Of a stretch of 64,000 nucleotides of DNA, positions 29,337-39,330 are shown piece by piece. The position numbers and the translations under genes were made by a program. Numbering within the stretch: the first letter of the stretch is position 1; each line of letters opens with the position of its first letter. Source of the DNA: Rhynchopus sp. YZ270_cl-10 (Eukaryota; Euglenozoa; Diplonemea; Diplonemida; Diplonemidae); NCBI GenBank assembly GCA_964035575.1, contig OZ037885.1, positions 186,001 through 250,000 on the forward strand, written 5' to 3'. The notes below the pieces were generated by a model. The model made no database searches and was not told the DNA's origin. It worked only from the letters and a program-made list of their open reading frames with translations.

Positions 29337-29375
29337 GTTTATAAGATGATCCTAAGCCTCTCGTGCTCAGTCACC
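29337..29375 (-). repeat. Hairpin repeat family 1
   Basis: Minus strand: GGTGACTGAGC, loop ACGAGAG, GCTTAGGATCATCTTATAAA, then CTTGTTTTTGTTTGCAG, which resembles a splice acceptor. The stem has one G-U wobble. Confidence 0.6.
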
Positions 29376-29733
29376 AAATAAAAAAAAAAAAAAAAATAGA
29401 AATGAATAAGTAAATCTAACAGCAAAAGGCAAGCAAGTAATAAGTCATGAAGCTCAAAACTTTTTTTTGGTGGTAAAATTCATCAAAACGTGCTGGGGTT
29501 TTAGAAACCCAAGGCTCGTTGTTTTTTTTTCCGGTTTCTCACACAGTAGACACAGCTCTTTAGGAGGAAGTAAGATGTGTAGTGACTAAAAATAATCAAA
29601 AAACGTTGGCCTTCTTCACAAACAAAAGGCGAAACATGAACACATGGCACATAATGTCACATTAGCGTTTTATCGCTTTTATCTTTTTTTTTAGGTACTC
29701 ATTAAGGTCAACGGAGCTTGCAAAGGAACGGAA

Positions 29734-31962
29734 TTACTTCCTTGGAACGTCGCGTCTTTCGTCGACTGTCTCTGTGCGGATGTGTTCGCCAGCAACGTCC
29801 TCCTCAGTGGTGACACGCTTCACGCTTGTCGCTCCCGAGGGGGTTGAGGTGGAGCTACGGGACACAACCTTGTGGAAGTTCCCATCTGGCTTGTCCGTGA
29901 AGGTGTGCTCGGAGTGTGTGTGCACGCTGCCGACATCGGAGTTGCGCACGATCTGTCTGATGTGTGCGCCATCCCCAGCGTCCCTGTCCGTCTCGCACAC
30001 ATCCTCGTGCACATTCATCCCGTGAACAACCTTGTCTGTCACCTCAGAGTGTACGTGGCCCGACCCAGAGTCCTTGTCAATGACAGTGGTGCACTTCTGT
30101 CCGTCCTTGATGACAGTCACATCCTGCACAGTGTGTCCTAGCACGCCATCGTTGTCCACAGTCTCGGTGTGGATGTGCTCGCCGTTCACGTCTTTGTCTG
30201 TCGTGACGCGCTTAACGTAAGTCTCGCCCTCAGGTGTGGTGGTGATCTTCTTCGAGACGACTTCGTGGAAGTTGTCCTCCTTCTTGTCGGTGATGGTCTC
30301 CTCCTCGTGTGTGTGGAACTTGCCGACGTCCACGTTGCGCACAATGGTCTTGGTATGTCCGTTGCGTACGTCTCTGTCGGTTTCGACCAGGCTTCTGCAA
30401 ACGTGCACCCCGTGCACCTGCTTGTCGGTGGTCTCTGAGTGCACATGCAGGTCCCCTTCGTCCTCGTCGATGATAGTAGTGCGTGCGTCCTTGTTCGTGA
30501 CAACTGTCACATCCTGTACGAGTGGGCCCTTGATGCCCTCCCTCTTCACCTTTTCGGTGTGGATGTGTTCGCCGTTCACGTCCTTGTCGACAATCACCTT
30601 GTGGAGGTGGGACGCGCCCGAGATAGTGGTCGTGGTGCTGTCGGTCACCACTTCGTGGTAGTTGTCCTTGGGTGCGTCAGAAATAGTCTGCTCCTCGTGC
30701 ACGTGCACCTTGCCCACGTCCTCATCGCGCAGAACTGTGGTCACGTGGTTTGCCCCCTTCTGCTCGTCCCTCACAACAACGTTTTTGTGGATATGCACGT
30801 TGCCAACGTCGTGATCGCTAACCTCCTGGTGCACGTGCACAGCTCCCGAATCCCTGTCGATGACGGTTGTGACCTCAGTCCCCTTGCGGATTACAGTCGT
30901 GTCTTTGAAGGTGCGCCCGTTGACACCGTCCTTCTCGACCATCTCGGTGTGGATGTGCTCGCCATCGACATCCTTGTCAGTCGTCACACGGGTCACGTGG
31001 GACTCGCCAGCAGGGGTGGTGGTGGTGGTACAGAGCATCTCCTTGTGCTGGTTCTCCGCGGATCTGTCGCTGATGGTATGCTTCTCGTGCACATGCACGT
31101 TGCCTGCGTCGGTGTGACGCACAATCTTCTTTGTGTGCCCACCCACGATGTTCTTGTCGGTCGTGACAATGTCTTCGTGGATGTGCACGCCGTTGACATC
31201 CTTCTCGGTCACCTCAGCGTGGACCTGCGTGTTTCCCTTATCTTTGTCGATGATGGTGGTGACTTCGCTGCCCTTCTGGATGACAGTCACATCCTTCACT
31301 TTGACGCCGTCCTGCTCGATTGTCTCCTTGTGGATGTGTTCGCCGTAGACATCCTTGTCTGTCGTGATCTGTGTCAGGACGGTACGTCCGTCGGGCGAGG
31401 TTCTGGTCTTGTTCGTGATCTCTTGGTGGAAGTTGTTCTCGGGCTTGTCCGTGGTCGTGGTCTCCTCGTGGATGTGCACGTCGCCCACGTCGAGGTCGCG
31501 CACAACCTTCTTTGTGTGTCCGTCTGCATCGTCGTGGTCCTTCTGGACGTAGTGTCTGTGCACCTCCACACCGTTGACCTTCTTGTGCGTCGACTCGGCG
31601 TGCATGTGTTCACCGTTCGCGTCTCTATCGACGTACGTGGTCAGGCCGGCGCTACCTTCGACCACGGTCACATCCTTGCTGCTGTGGCCGTGCACACCGT
31701 CCTTGTCGACCTTCACTGTACGGATGTGCTCTCCATTCACGTCCTTGTCAGTGGTGACACGGGTCACGTACGCAGCACCAGATGGCGTTGTGGTCTTCTG
31801 TCTGGTCACCTCCTTGTGGAAGTTGTCCTCGGGCTTGTCTGTAACCACGCGCTCCTCATGCACGCGTACACCGTCCTTGTCGAAGTCGCGCACGACACGC
31901 TTTGTGTGTGTGTTGCCTGAGTCGTACTCTGCGACGTCCTTGTGCATGTGGCTGGTCGGCAT
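29734..31962 (-). CDS. His-rich repeat protein, array member 4 (742 aa)
   Basis: Start ATG 31962 (MPTSHMHKDVAEYDSG); the longer frame upstream is spacer. Roughly five and a half modules with the family strands (GEHIRTVKVDKDGVHG, NVHIHKNVVVRDEQ, GEHIHTETVDNDG). It shares the VNGVEVHRHYVQKDHDDADG pair with member 2. The end, AGEHIRTETVDERRDVPRK, replaces the usual last module with a short basic tail. No signal peptide. Its N-terminal 120 residues align closely with those of member 2, indicating that the two arose by duplication of the whole gene. Function unknown. Confidence 0.83.
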   Translation of the reverse strand: MPTSHMHKDVAEYDSGNTHTKRVVRDFDKDGVRVHEERVVTDKPEDNFHKEVTRQKTTTPSGAAYVTRVTTDKDVNGEHIRTVKVDKDGVHGHSSKDVTVVEGSAGLTTYVDRDANGEHMHAESTHKKVNGVEVHRHYVQKDHDDADGHTKKVVRDLDVGDVHIHEETTTTDKPENNFHQEITNKTRTSPDGRTVLTQITTDKDVYGEHIHKETIEQDGVKVKDVTVIQKGSEVTTIIDKDKGNTQVHAEVTEKDVNGVHIHEDIVTTDKNIVGGHTKKIVRHTDAGNVHVHEKHTISDRSAENQHKEMLCTTTTTPAGESHVTRVTTDKDVDGEHIHTEMVEKDGVNGRTFKDTTVIRKGTEVTTVIDRDSGAVHVHQEVSDHDVGNVHIHKNVVVRDEQKGANHVTTVLRDEDVGKVHVHEEQTISDAPKDNYHEVVTDSTTTTISGASHLHKVIVDKDVNGEHIHTEKVKREGIKGPLVQDVTVVTNKDARTTIIDEDEGDLHVHSETTDKQVHGVHVCRSLVETDRDVRNGHTKTIVRNVDVGKFHTHEEETITDKKEDNFHEVVSKKITTTPEGETYVKRVTTDKDVNGEHIHTETVDNDGVLGHTVQDVTVIKDGQKCTTVIDKDSGSGHVHSEVTDKVVHGMNVHEDVCETDRDAGDGAHIRQIVRNSDVGSVHTHSEHTFTDKPDGNFHKVVSRSSTSTPSGATSVKRVTTEEDVAGEHIRTETVDERRDVPRK

Positions 31963-32772
31963 CGTTAGTTTGAAGTGTTGTGGAGATGTGTCAAAAAAGT
32001 AATCTGCGTTGTGACAAAAGATGCTAGTACTGGGGGCAGGCAGAGCGCACATCACAAACAACTGAGGGGCGGGGGGCGGGAGGTAGGGGTAACCATAAAA
32101 TGAGGGGACCCAGGACCAGGGTTTGATTCGCTGTGTTAGCAAATATCATTGAGGTGTATTTCCACTCATTTTTACGGTTCTCAGAAGGGGTCCATGGGAC
32201 CCCAGATTATGGTTACTCCTGGCGGGAGGGAGGGGGGACGGGAATCTTATAAACCACGCAAGGAGCATCTGCATGCAGTGTACACTCCTCAGACTTCTCT
32301 TGTTGAACTGTCCTGAGGAAAATAAAAGTAAATTTTAAAGAGGGTGTCAGTGGCCCTAAATACAAAGGCACCTCTTAGCGTTCAAGGCAAAAAGAAGTTG
32401 TGCTGAACACCTTTTTTTCTACCGGAACGCAAAAAGTTTGATGCGTCCTTGTCAGACACATATCGGCAAATTATTTTGTGTGATTTTATCCTACTATCAC
32501 GGCAAAAACAAGGGAGAAAAAAGAAAAAAAAGCAAACGGGTAGTAGAAAACCATGTCTATACGGCAAACAATGAGTTAATCTGCGAAAGAAAAGAAAAAT
32601 GGGGTAAAAAAAATAAACGGGAATTGCAAACGCCTGGAGCAGGCACCGGACCTCTTCAAAAACGGAGAAAATGGCGAGAATACGTGCATTTGCAATAATA
32701 ATCTAAAGGGGGTGGTATCAAAGCTGTCCGATGCTATGTTTATATTTTTGGCGGCGTGAACTGCAGAATAAG
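31963..32772. other. Spacer between array members 4 and 5
   Basis: A fifth-family cassette is split between 32441-32470 (GTCCTTGTCAGACAC) and 32622-32655. Otherwise G-rich then A-rich sequence with no gene. The plus-strand frame at 32438-32698 has spacer composition. Confidence 0.55.
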
Positions 32773-34557
32773 TTATTTGCTCGGAACAAACTCGTCGTGA
32801 ACGTGAATACCCTCGCGATCGTGGGTCTCTGTGTGGATGTGTTCCCCGGTGGTGCCCTTGTCTGTCGTGACACTCTGTGAGTATGTCTGACACCCAGACG
32901 GTGTGGTGGTCACCTTCTTCGTGACCTCCTTGTGGTGGTTCGCCAAGGGCGTGTCGGTGATGGTCTGTTCCTTGTGGACGTGGAATTTGCCAACGTGCTG
33001 CCCCTCAACATCTCTGTCGGTTGCGGTGTGGCGGGTGTGCGACTCTCCAAAACGTGTGGCAGTTGTGTTGTCACTGACCACCTTGTGGTAGTTACCCTCC
33101 GGCTTGTCCGTGAAGGTGTGCTCGGAGTGTGTGTGCACGCTGCCGACATCGGAGTTGCGTACAACCTGTCTGATGTGTGCACCATCCTCTTCGTATTTGT
33201 CTGTCTCAAGCACTTCCTCATGCACGCGGACACCATCCTTAACCTTGTCCGTCACTTCAGAGTGTGTGTGCGTCTTGTCATCTGCATCATCCTTGTTAAC
33301 GACAGTGGTGCACTTCTGTCCGTCCTTCACGACAGTCACTTCCTGCACAGTGTGTCCCTGCACACCGTCGCGCTCAACAGTCTCGGTGTGGACGTGCTCG
33401 CCGTTCACGTCCTTGTCTGTCGTGACGCGTGTGACGTAGGTTTCCCCTGCCGGTGTGGTGGTCACCTTCTTGACGACCTCCTTGTGGTAGTTGTCCGCAG
33501 ACTTGTCGGTGACCACCTGCTCCTCGTGCACGTGGAAGTGGCCGACGTGCTGTCCGAACACATCCTTGTCCCGCGTCACACGGTGGATGTGCGAGTCGCC
33601 CGAGCGCTTCGAGGTTGTTCTGTCGGTGACCACCTCATGAAAGTTTCCCTCCGGCTTGTCAGTGATCGTCTGCTTTGAGTGGATCGTCGCACCTCCCACC
33701 TCTGCACTCCGCTCAATGGTGGTCACGTGGCCATCCCCCTTCTGTTCGTCTGTCACAAGAACATCCTTGTGCACGTGCACGTTGCCGATGTCATGGTCGT
33801 TAATCTCCTGATGCACGTGCACGTCGCCAGTGTCCTTGTCAAGGACGGTTGTGATCTCGGTTCCCTTCTGGATGACAGTCACGTCTTTGATGCTGTGGCC
33901 GTGTGCACCGTCCTTTTCGACCACCTCGGTGTGAATATGCTCGCCGTTCATGTCTTTGTCTGTCACAACACGCGTCACTTGGGACTGACCAGAGGGTGTG
34001 GTCTTTGTCTTCTTGTAGACCTCGTTGTGGAAGTTGTCCTCGTCCCTGTCGGTGATGGTCTGCTCCTCATGGACTTGCGTGCTGCCAGCACCGGTGTTGC
34101 GGATAATCTTCTTCGTATGCCCGCCTATTTCGTCTTTATCCGTGGTCATGTAGTCTTCGTGGATGTGCACGCCGACGACGTTCTTGTCGGTCACTTCCGC
34201 GTGGAAGTGGACGTTGTTTCCCTTTTCCTCGTCGATGAGGGTGGTGCGGTCTTTGCCTTTGCTGATCACGGTTACATCCTTGACTCTGTGGCCGTCACGC
34301 TCGATGCGCTCACGGTGGATGTGCTTGCCATCCACGTCCTTGTCGGAGGTGACATGCTTCACCCTGGACACCCCGTCGCACGTTGTCGTAATGGTGTTCG
34401 ATGCCTCTTTATGCATGTGGTCCTGTTCCCTGTCCGTCACGACTGTCTCCTCATGCACGGCAACACCGGCACGCTCCTGGTCGCGCACAATACGCTTCAC
34501 GTGTTTGTCGCCGACGTCAAACTCCCTCACGTCCTGGTGTTCGTGTGTGGTCGGCAT
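32773..34557 (-). CDS. His-rich repeat protein, array member 5 (594 aa)
   Basis: Start ATG 34557 (MPTTHEHQDVREFDVGDK), almost the same opening as member 2. About four modules. Two contain an unusual strand, GQHVGHFHVHEEQVVTDK or GQHVGKFHVHKEQTITDT, found in no other member. It ends HVHDEFVPSK, like member 2 (HVHEEFVQNK), so the C-terminal strand is conserved. Asp, Lys, Glu, His and Val dominate; Cys is rare. No signal peptide or membrane span. Immediately upstream in transcription order lies the 1.27-kb palindrome. Function unknown. Confidence 0.83.
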   Translation of the reverse strand: MPTTHEHQDVREFDVGDKHVKRIVRDQERAGVAVHEETVVTDREQDHMHKEASNTITTTCDGVSRVKHVTSDKDVDGKHIHRERIERDGHRVKDVTVISKGKDRTTLIDEEKGNNVHFHAEVTDKNVVGVHIHEDYMTTDKDEIGGHTKKIIRNTGAGSTQVHEEQTITDRDEDNFHNEVYKKTKTTPSGQSQVTRVVTDKDMNGEHIHTEVVEKDGAHGHSIKDVTVIQKGTEITTVLDKDTGDVHVHQEINDHDIGNVHVHKDVLVTDEQKGDGHVTTIERSAEVGGATIHSKQTITDKPEGNFHEVVTDRTTSKRSGDSHIHRVTRDKDVFGQHVGHFHVHEEQVVTDKSADNYHKEVVKKVTTTPAGETYVTRVTTDKDVNGEHVHTETVERDGVQGHTVQEVTVVKDGQKCTTVVNKDDADDKTHTHSEVTDKVKDGVRVHEEVLETDKYEEDGAHIRQVVRNSDVGSVHTHSEHTFTDKPEGNYHKVVSDNTTATRFGESHTRHTATDRDVEGQHVGKFHVHKEQTITDTPLANHHKEVTKKVTTTPSGCQTYSQSVTTDKGTTGEHIHTETHDREGIHVHDEFVPSK

Positions 34558-35041
34558 TGTCCTGTTTTAAATGAAAAGATGAAAACGAAGAAAAAATGTG
34601 TATATCTGGTGGCAGTGGAGGTGTGCTGAGGTATGGCATGAGATTGAGAGAACGAGAGGGTACAGTAATAAACAAAAGAAATCAAATTCTTTTAATTTAA
34701 AACAAAAGGCACGTTGGGTCCAAAACTGGGGGATGTCTGGGGACAAAAAATAGGTGTCTGTGTTGGAGAGGGGAGGGTGGTGTGAAGTGAGAATAACAAA
34801 AATACAAATAATCATATCAAATTTTTTTTTTTATATGCTTCTGCGCGGCCCATTTATGTATGGTCAGATTGCAAAAATAATAATAACAAAATAGATATAA
34901 AAAAAAAACCACAGAAATATAAAAAGCACAGAAAATCAAATACAAAAAGCGCTAGTATGCGATTGTTTTGCTTTTTCTTTTTCTTTTTCCTTTTTGTTTC
35001 TTTCTGAACTTTTTTCGTTTTTCGCTTCTTTATATGGCACG
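34558..35041. other. A/T-rich spacer left of the palindrome
   Basis: Long A and T runs and a purine/pyrimidine switch near 34960-35020; no gene or recognised repeat. Confidence 0.6.
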
Positions 35042-36310
35042 GTCCATAAACCACCCCCCCCAAAAGGTAACCTGGGGTCCTTATTTTTATTTCATCTGGG
35101 TTCTACTGGGACTTTCTCCCCGATTTTTTTTTTAATGAACTCAGAGTTAAGTTTCTGGGTTCAATAAAAAAAACGACGAGCAAAAAGTCCAATTGGAAAT
35201 ATGATGGATACCCCCCGAGAGCAAAATAAACCAACGGTAAAAATTGGTACCCTTGGTTTCCTATAGGTTCCTATAGGAAACCTACATTTCCCATAATTTC
35301 CCACACAACTTACTTGACAACAGGATGAAAACAAATACAAAAATGGCAAAAGTGAGTAAAACCGTGCAAGGGGCACTGGACTTTGCTAGGGCTCTGGGGG
35401 AAACGCAGTTCTCAGGGGAGAGACTCGCAAGGAGGTTCTTGCCTACGCGAAGGCACGCAGTTGTTACCGTAGGGGTTTCCGGGAAGACGTGTGGTTCAAA
35501 GCTTTATGGAAAGCGAGAGTAATATCCCTCATCCTTCACAGGAAGAACACCACCCGTGAGGGACGCGCGGTCCAACTGTATTTCTGCAGTAACCTGGATG
35601 AGTGTGTGGGTGTGCCATCAGAAGGTACGTTTTGCACAAGCCTTCCGCGTGTTTGGAGGCACGGACAACGACGCCGCTGCCATTCTCCTTGCTGTAAGGG
35701 GTAAATACGCGTTGTTCACCCCTCCGTACCTTCTGATGGCACCCACACACTCATCCAGGTTACTGCAGAAATACAGTTGGACCGCGCGTCCCTCACGGGT
35801 GGTGTTCTTCCTGTGAAGGATGAGGGATATTACTCTCGCTTTCCATAAAGCTTTGAACCACACGTCTTCCCGGAAACCCCTACGGTAACAACTGCGTGCC
35901 TTCGCGTAGGCAAGAACCTCCTTGCGAGTCTCTCCCCTGAGAACTGCGTTTCCCCCAGAGCCCTAGCAAAGTCCAGTGCCCCTTGCACGGTTTTACTCAC
36001 TTTTGCCATTTTTGTATTTGTTTTCATCCTGTTGTCAAGTAAGTTGTGTGGGAAATTATGGGAAATGTAGGTTTCCTATAGGAACCTATAGGAAACCAAG
36101 GGTACCAATTTTTACCGTTGGTTTATTTTGCTCTCGGGGGGTATCCATCATATTTCCAATTGGACTTTTTGCTCGTCGTTTTTTTTATTGAACCCAGAAA
36201 CTTAACTCTGAGTTCATTAAAAAAAAAATCGGGGAGAAAGTCCCAGTAGAACCCAGATGAAATAAAAATAAGGACCCCAGGTTACCTTTTGGGGGGGGTG
36301 GTTTATGGAC
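35042..36310. repeat. 1.27-kb palindrome (fold-back element)
   Basis: Arms 35042-35629 and 35725-36310 are inverted copies, identical as far as I compared them apart from a 2-base indel near the centre, with a 95-bp loop. Both ends read GTCCATAAACCACCCCCCCC from outside in. Each arm carries the same 65-codon frame (35325-35522 and 36027-35830) and, in another frame, a protein-like stretch with REDVWFKALWKARVISLILH. No known transposase motif and no clear target duplication. It could be a fold-back transposable element, a very recent inverted duplication, or an assembly or library hairpin artefact. Confidence 0.75.
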
Positions 36311-36940
36311 TGACCCATATGTTTTGCACACTTCAAAACGGAGTGCAATCAGACAAAGGCATGAGATATAATGGTGTTGATATCCACAACAAAAAAAAGG
36401 GAATCACTTCCCCCTTCCCTAGTCCCGACCTTCAGGTCCGTGACTCGGGAAGAAACTTAAAACAATAAAAAGAAAATTTGAAAAGACGACTGTGCCTATC
36501 ATGCACACACGTTTAAAAAACAATATCCAGTTTGGACGCAATATGGCCATAACAAAAAATAAATCCTCCCACCAAAAAAGCCAAAAGCTCTCTCTACATC
36601 ACAGTGCTGGCAGGGGGGAGGATTACCTTCGGTTCTTGGAAGGTTCATGCAGGACTAAAAGGAAAACAATACAATGAACATCACAACAGCGTATCCTTGC
36701 AGACACGGTTGCATGTTTGGAAGCAACTTCAAAAATAAAATAAAATGCATAATATAATAGATAGTGGTAGTTTGCGTTGTCCTACCTGCGGTAATCTAAA
36801 ACAATGAGAAATTGACACGGCACAACAATAAAATCAAGAATAAATCAAAGAACGCAACCGGCAATGGCAAGGGAAAGGAATCAAGAGGACAGAACAAAAG
36901 AACGAAGACTGACAAGACGAAATGAGTAAAGGCATTTTGC
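36311..36940. other. Spacer right of the palindrome
   Basis: Holds a fifth-family piece at 36684-36745 (GTATCCTTGCAGACACGG, then AAATAAAATAAAATG). No gene seen. Confidence 0.55.
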
Positions 36941-38788
36941 TCACTTGGTGACCTCCTGGTGAACGGTTGTGCCTTCCTTGGTCACGTCACGCACAATAGT
37001 GCATGCGTCTTCGGTCTCCGTCATGACAGTGTCTGTGTGGGTGTGCACACCGTTCACGTGCTTGTCCTCGTGCTCCTCGTGGATTGCAGCTCCGTCCACA
37101 ACCTTGTCCACGACAGTCTTTGTGTCGTGCGAACACACCCCGTCCTGCTTCACAGTGCTCACCTCTGTGTGCACGTGTGCGCCCGCAACGTCGTCGTCGG
37201 TCACAGTCATCTCACTGTGTGTGCTCTTCCCGTTCACGGTCTTGTTCACAACGCACTCAGTGCACGCCGCCTTCCGGATCACAGTCACGTCCTCCTCGAA
37301 GTGGCCCTCAGCTCCGTCCTTCTCCGTCATCTCCGTGTGGATGTGCTCGCCGTTCAGGTCCTTGTCTGTCGTCACGCGGAGCTCCGTGGTCTCCCCACCA
37401 GGCGCAGTCGTCGTCGTGTTGGTCACCTCCTTGTGGAAGTTGTCCTCAGAGTTGTCTGTGATGGTCTTCTCCTCGTGCACGTGCACGTTGCCTGCATCGC
37501 TGTCACGCACAATCTTCTTCGTGTGCTCGCCGTTTGCGCCCTTGTCAGTGGCAACAAAGTCCACGTGCACAGCAACACCATCAACTGTCTTGTCAGTGAC
37601 CTCTGCGTGCACGTGTGCACCACGGGAGTCCTTGTCAATCACAGTTGAGCACTCGTCCTTGTTGGTGATGACAGTCACATCCTGCACGCTGTGGCCACAG
37701 GCTCCGTCCTTGTCGACCATCTCGGTGTGGATGTGCTCGCCGTTCACGTCCTTGTCAGTCGTCACACGGGTCACGTGGGACTCACCGGCAGGTGTGGTGG
37801 TGGTAGTGTTGGTCACCTCCTTGTGGAAGTTGTCCTCAGCCTTGTCGGTGATGGTCTTCTCCTCGTGTGTGTGCTTGCTGCCAGCGTCAACGTCACGCAC
37901 AATCTTCTTCGTGTGCTCACCATTTGCGTCCTTGTCGGCGGCAACAAAGTCCTCGTGCACAGCAACACCGCCAACTGTCTTGTCAGTGACCTCTGCGTGC
38001 ACGTGTGCACCACGGGAGTCCTTGTCAATCACAGTTGAGCACTCGTCCTTGTTTGTGATGACAGTCACATCCTGCACGCTGTGGCCACACACGCCGTCCT
38101 TCTCAACCATCTCGGTGTGGATGTGCTCGCCATCGACGTCCTTGTCAGTCGTCACACGCGTCACGTGGGACTCACCAACAGGTGTGGTGGTTGTCTTGTT
38201 CAACACCTCCTTGTGGAAGTTGTCCTCCTTCTTGTCGGTGATGGTCTGCTCCTCGTGTGTGTGCACGTTACCCACATCTTCGTCACGCACGATGTTGGTG
38301 ACGTGTTCGTCGCCAATCTTCTCCTCCGTCACAACAACGTCCTTGTGCACGTGGACAGACCCAACGTCCTTGTCGCAGACCTCCTTGTGCACGTGCACGT
38401 CGCCAGAGTCGTTGTCGATGACTGTCGACACCTCGGTTGCGCTCTTGATGGTGGTCACATCCTGCACGCTGTGGCCACACACGCCGTCCTTGTCGACCAT
38501 CTCGGTGTGGATGTGCTCGCCGTCGACGTCCTTGTCAGTCGTCACACGGGTCACGTGGGACTCGCCAGCAGGGGTGGTGGTGGTGGTGTTGGTCACCTCT
38601 TTGTGGAAGTTGTCCTCCTTCTTGTCGGTGATGGTCTTCTCCTCGTGGATGTGCACACCCTCTCTGTCGACGTCGCGCACAATGTGCTTGATGTGCTCGC
38701 TGCCAACATCTGCCTCGGTGACAGTGATGTCCTCGCGCACGGCAACGCCGTTCTGGGTTGTGTGGTTCACCATGTGCTGGGTCGGCAT
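36941..38788 (-). CDS. His-rich repeat protein, array member 6 (615 aa)
   Basis: Start ATG 38788, same leader (AATCTCATAATGCC) and N-terminus as member 1. It is nearly identical to member 1 along its length but shorter by exactly 130 residues, one module, so the two differ by a clean unit gain or loss. Four GEHIHTEM strands against five in member 1. The last 170 residues, including the Cys-containing segment KAACTECVVNKTVNGKSTHS, match almost exactly. No targeting signal. Members 1 and 6 are 17 kb apart with four other members between them, so either a block duplication or gene conversion keeps them alike. Confidence 0.85.
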   Translation of the reverse strand: MPTQHMVNHTTQNGVAVREDITVTEADVGSEHIKHIVRDVDREGVHIHEEKTITDKKEDNFHKEVTNTTTTTPAGESHVTRVTTDKDVDGEHIHTEMVDKDGVCGHSVQDVTTIKSATEVSTVIDNDSGDVHVHKEVCDKDVGSVHVHKDVVVTEEKIGDEHVTNIVRDEDVGNVHTHEEQTITDKKEDNFHKEVLNKTTTTPVGESHVTRVTTDKDVDGEHIHTEMVEKDGVCGHSVQDVTVITNKDECSTVIDKDSRGAHVHAEVTDKTVGGVAVHEDFVAADKDANGEHTKKIVRDVDAGSKHTHEEKTITDKAEDNFHKEVTNTTTTTPAGESHVTRVTTDKDVNGEHIHTEMVDKDGACGHSVQDVTVITNKDECSTVIDKDSRGAHVHAEVTDKTVDGVAVHVDFVATDKGANGEHTKKIVRDSDAGNVHVHEEKTITDNSEDNFHKEVTNTTTTAPGGETTELRVTTDKDLNGEHIHTEMTEKDGAEGHFEEDVTVIRKAACTECVVNKTVNGKSTHSEMTVTDDDVAGAHVHTEVSTVKQDGVCSHDTKTVVDKVVDGAAIHEEHEDKHVNGVHTHTDTVMTETEDACTIVRDVTKEGTTVHQEVTK

Positions 38789-39330
38789 TATGAGATTTTT
38801 GGGGTTTTTTTTGTTGTGGAAGTAAGAAAATATATCTGTGTGGTGTAGGGTCGTGGAGATGGTTTGGTTTGAAACTTCTAAACACACGTACTTTTTTTTG
38901 TCTTACGTTTGTAACAGAGAATCAGTAGTCACTCTGTATCCCTCAGATCACCGGACCTTCGGGCCCATGCGAAAAGGGGTTGCTTTTTTGTTTTTTGGCA
39001 AAATGGAAAATTAAAGCACAAACAATCATTAGAACAGAAAATGGCAAAGCATTTTTGCCTGTTGAAATTGTAACTTAGCGTCATTAGCAAACGCTGTGTA
39101 CAGGCCTGGAGGGGACCTGCATATAAGAAATGGGGAGAAAAGCAGCAAAAAATATGGCAACTGAAATAGTTCAAAGACTGCAAAAAGGTATTTATTGCTG
39201 AAGAAACTTAGCGCAAAAATATGGAAAGCATGAAAAACAGGACACTATTCCTCTACTGCACGCAGACAGAGAACGAAGGCTAGAACCCAAGGCAGCTGGC
39301 GCCTTCCCGAATACTGAGACCAACACCGTT
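38789..39330. other. Spacer between array members 6 and 7
   Basis: A/T-rich, with a weak hairpin-like AACTTAGCGTCATTAGC segment at 39069 and no gene. The 5' 100 bp differ from the flank of member 1, so the near-identity of members 1 and 6 ends close to the coding region. Confidence 0.5.

Larger units (their letters stand above)
28376..29733. other. Spacer between array members 3 and 4
   Basis: Rich in oriented repeats: hairpin-type copies at 28797-28827, 28851-28886, 28965-28990 and 29337-29375, and a fifth-family cassette at 29032-29133. No gene seen. Confidence 0.6.
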
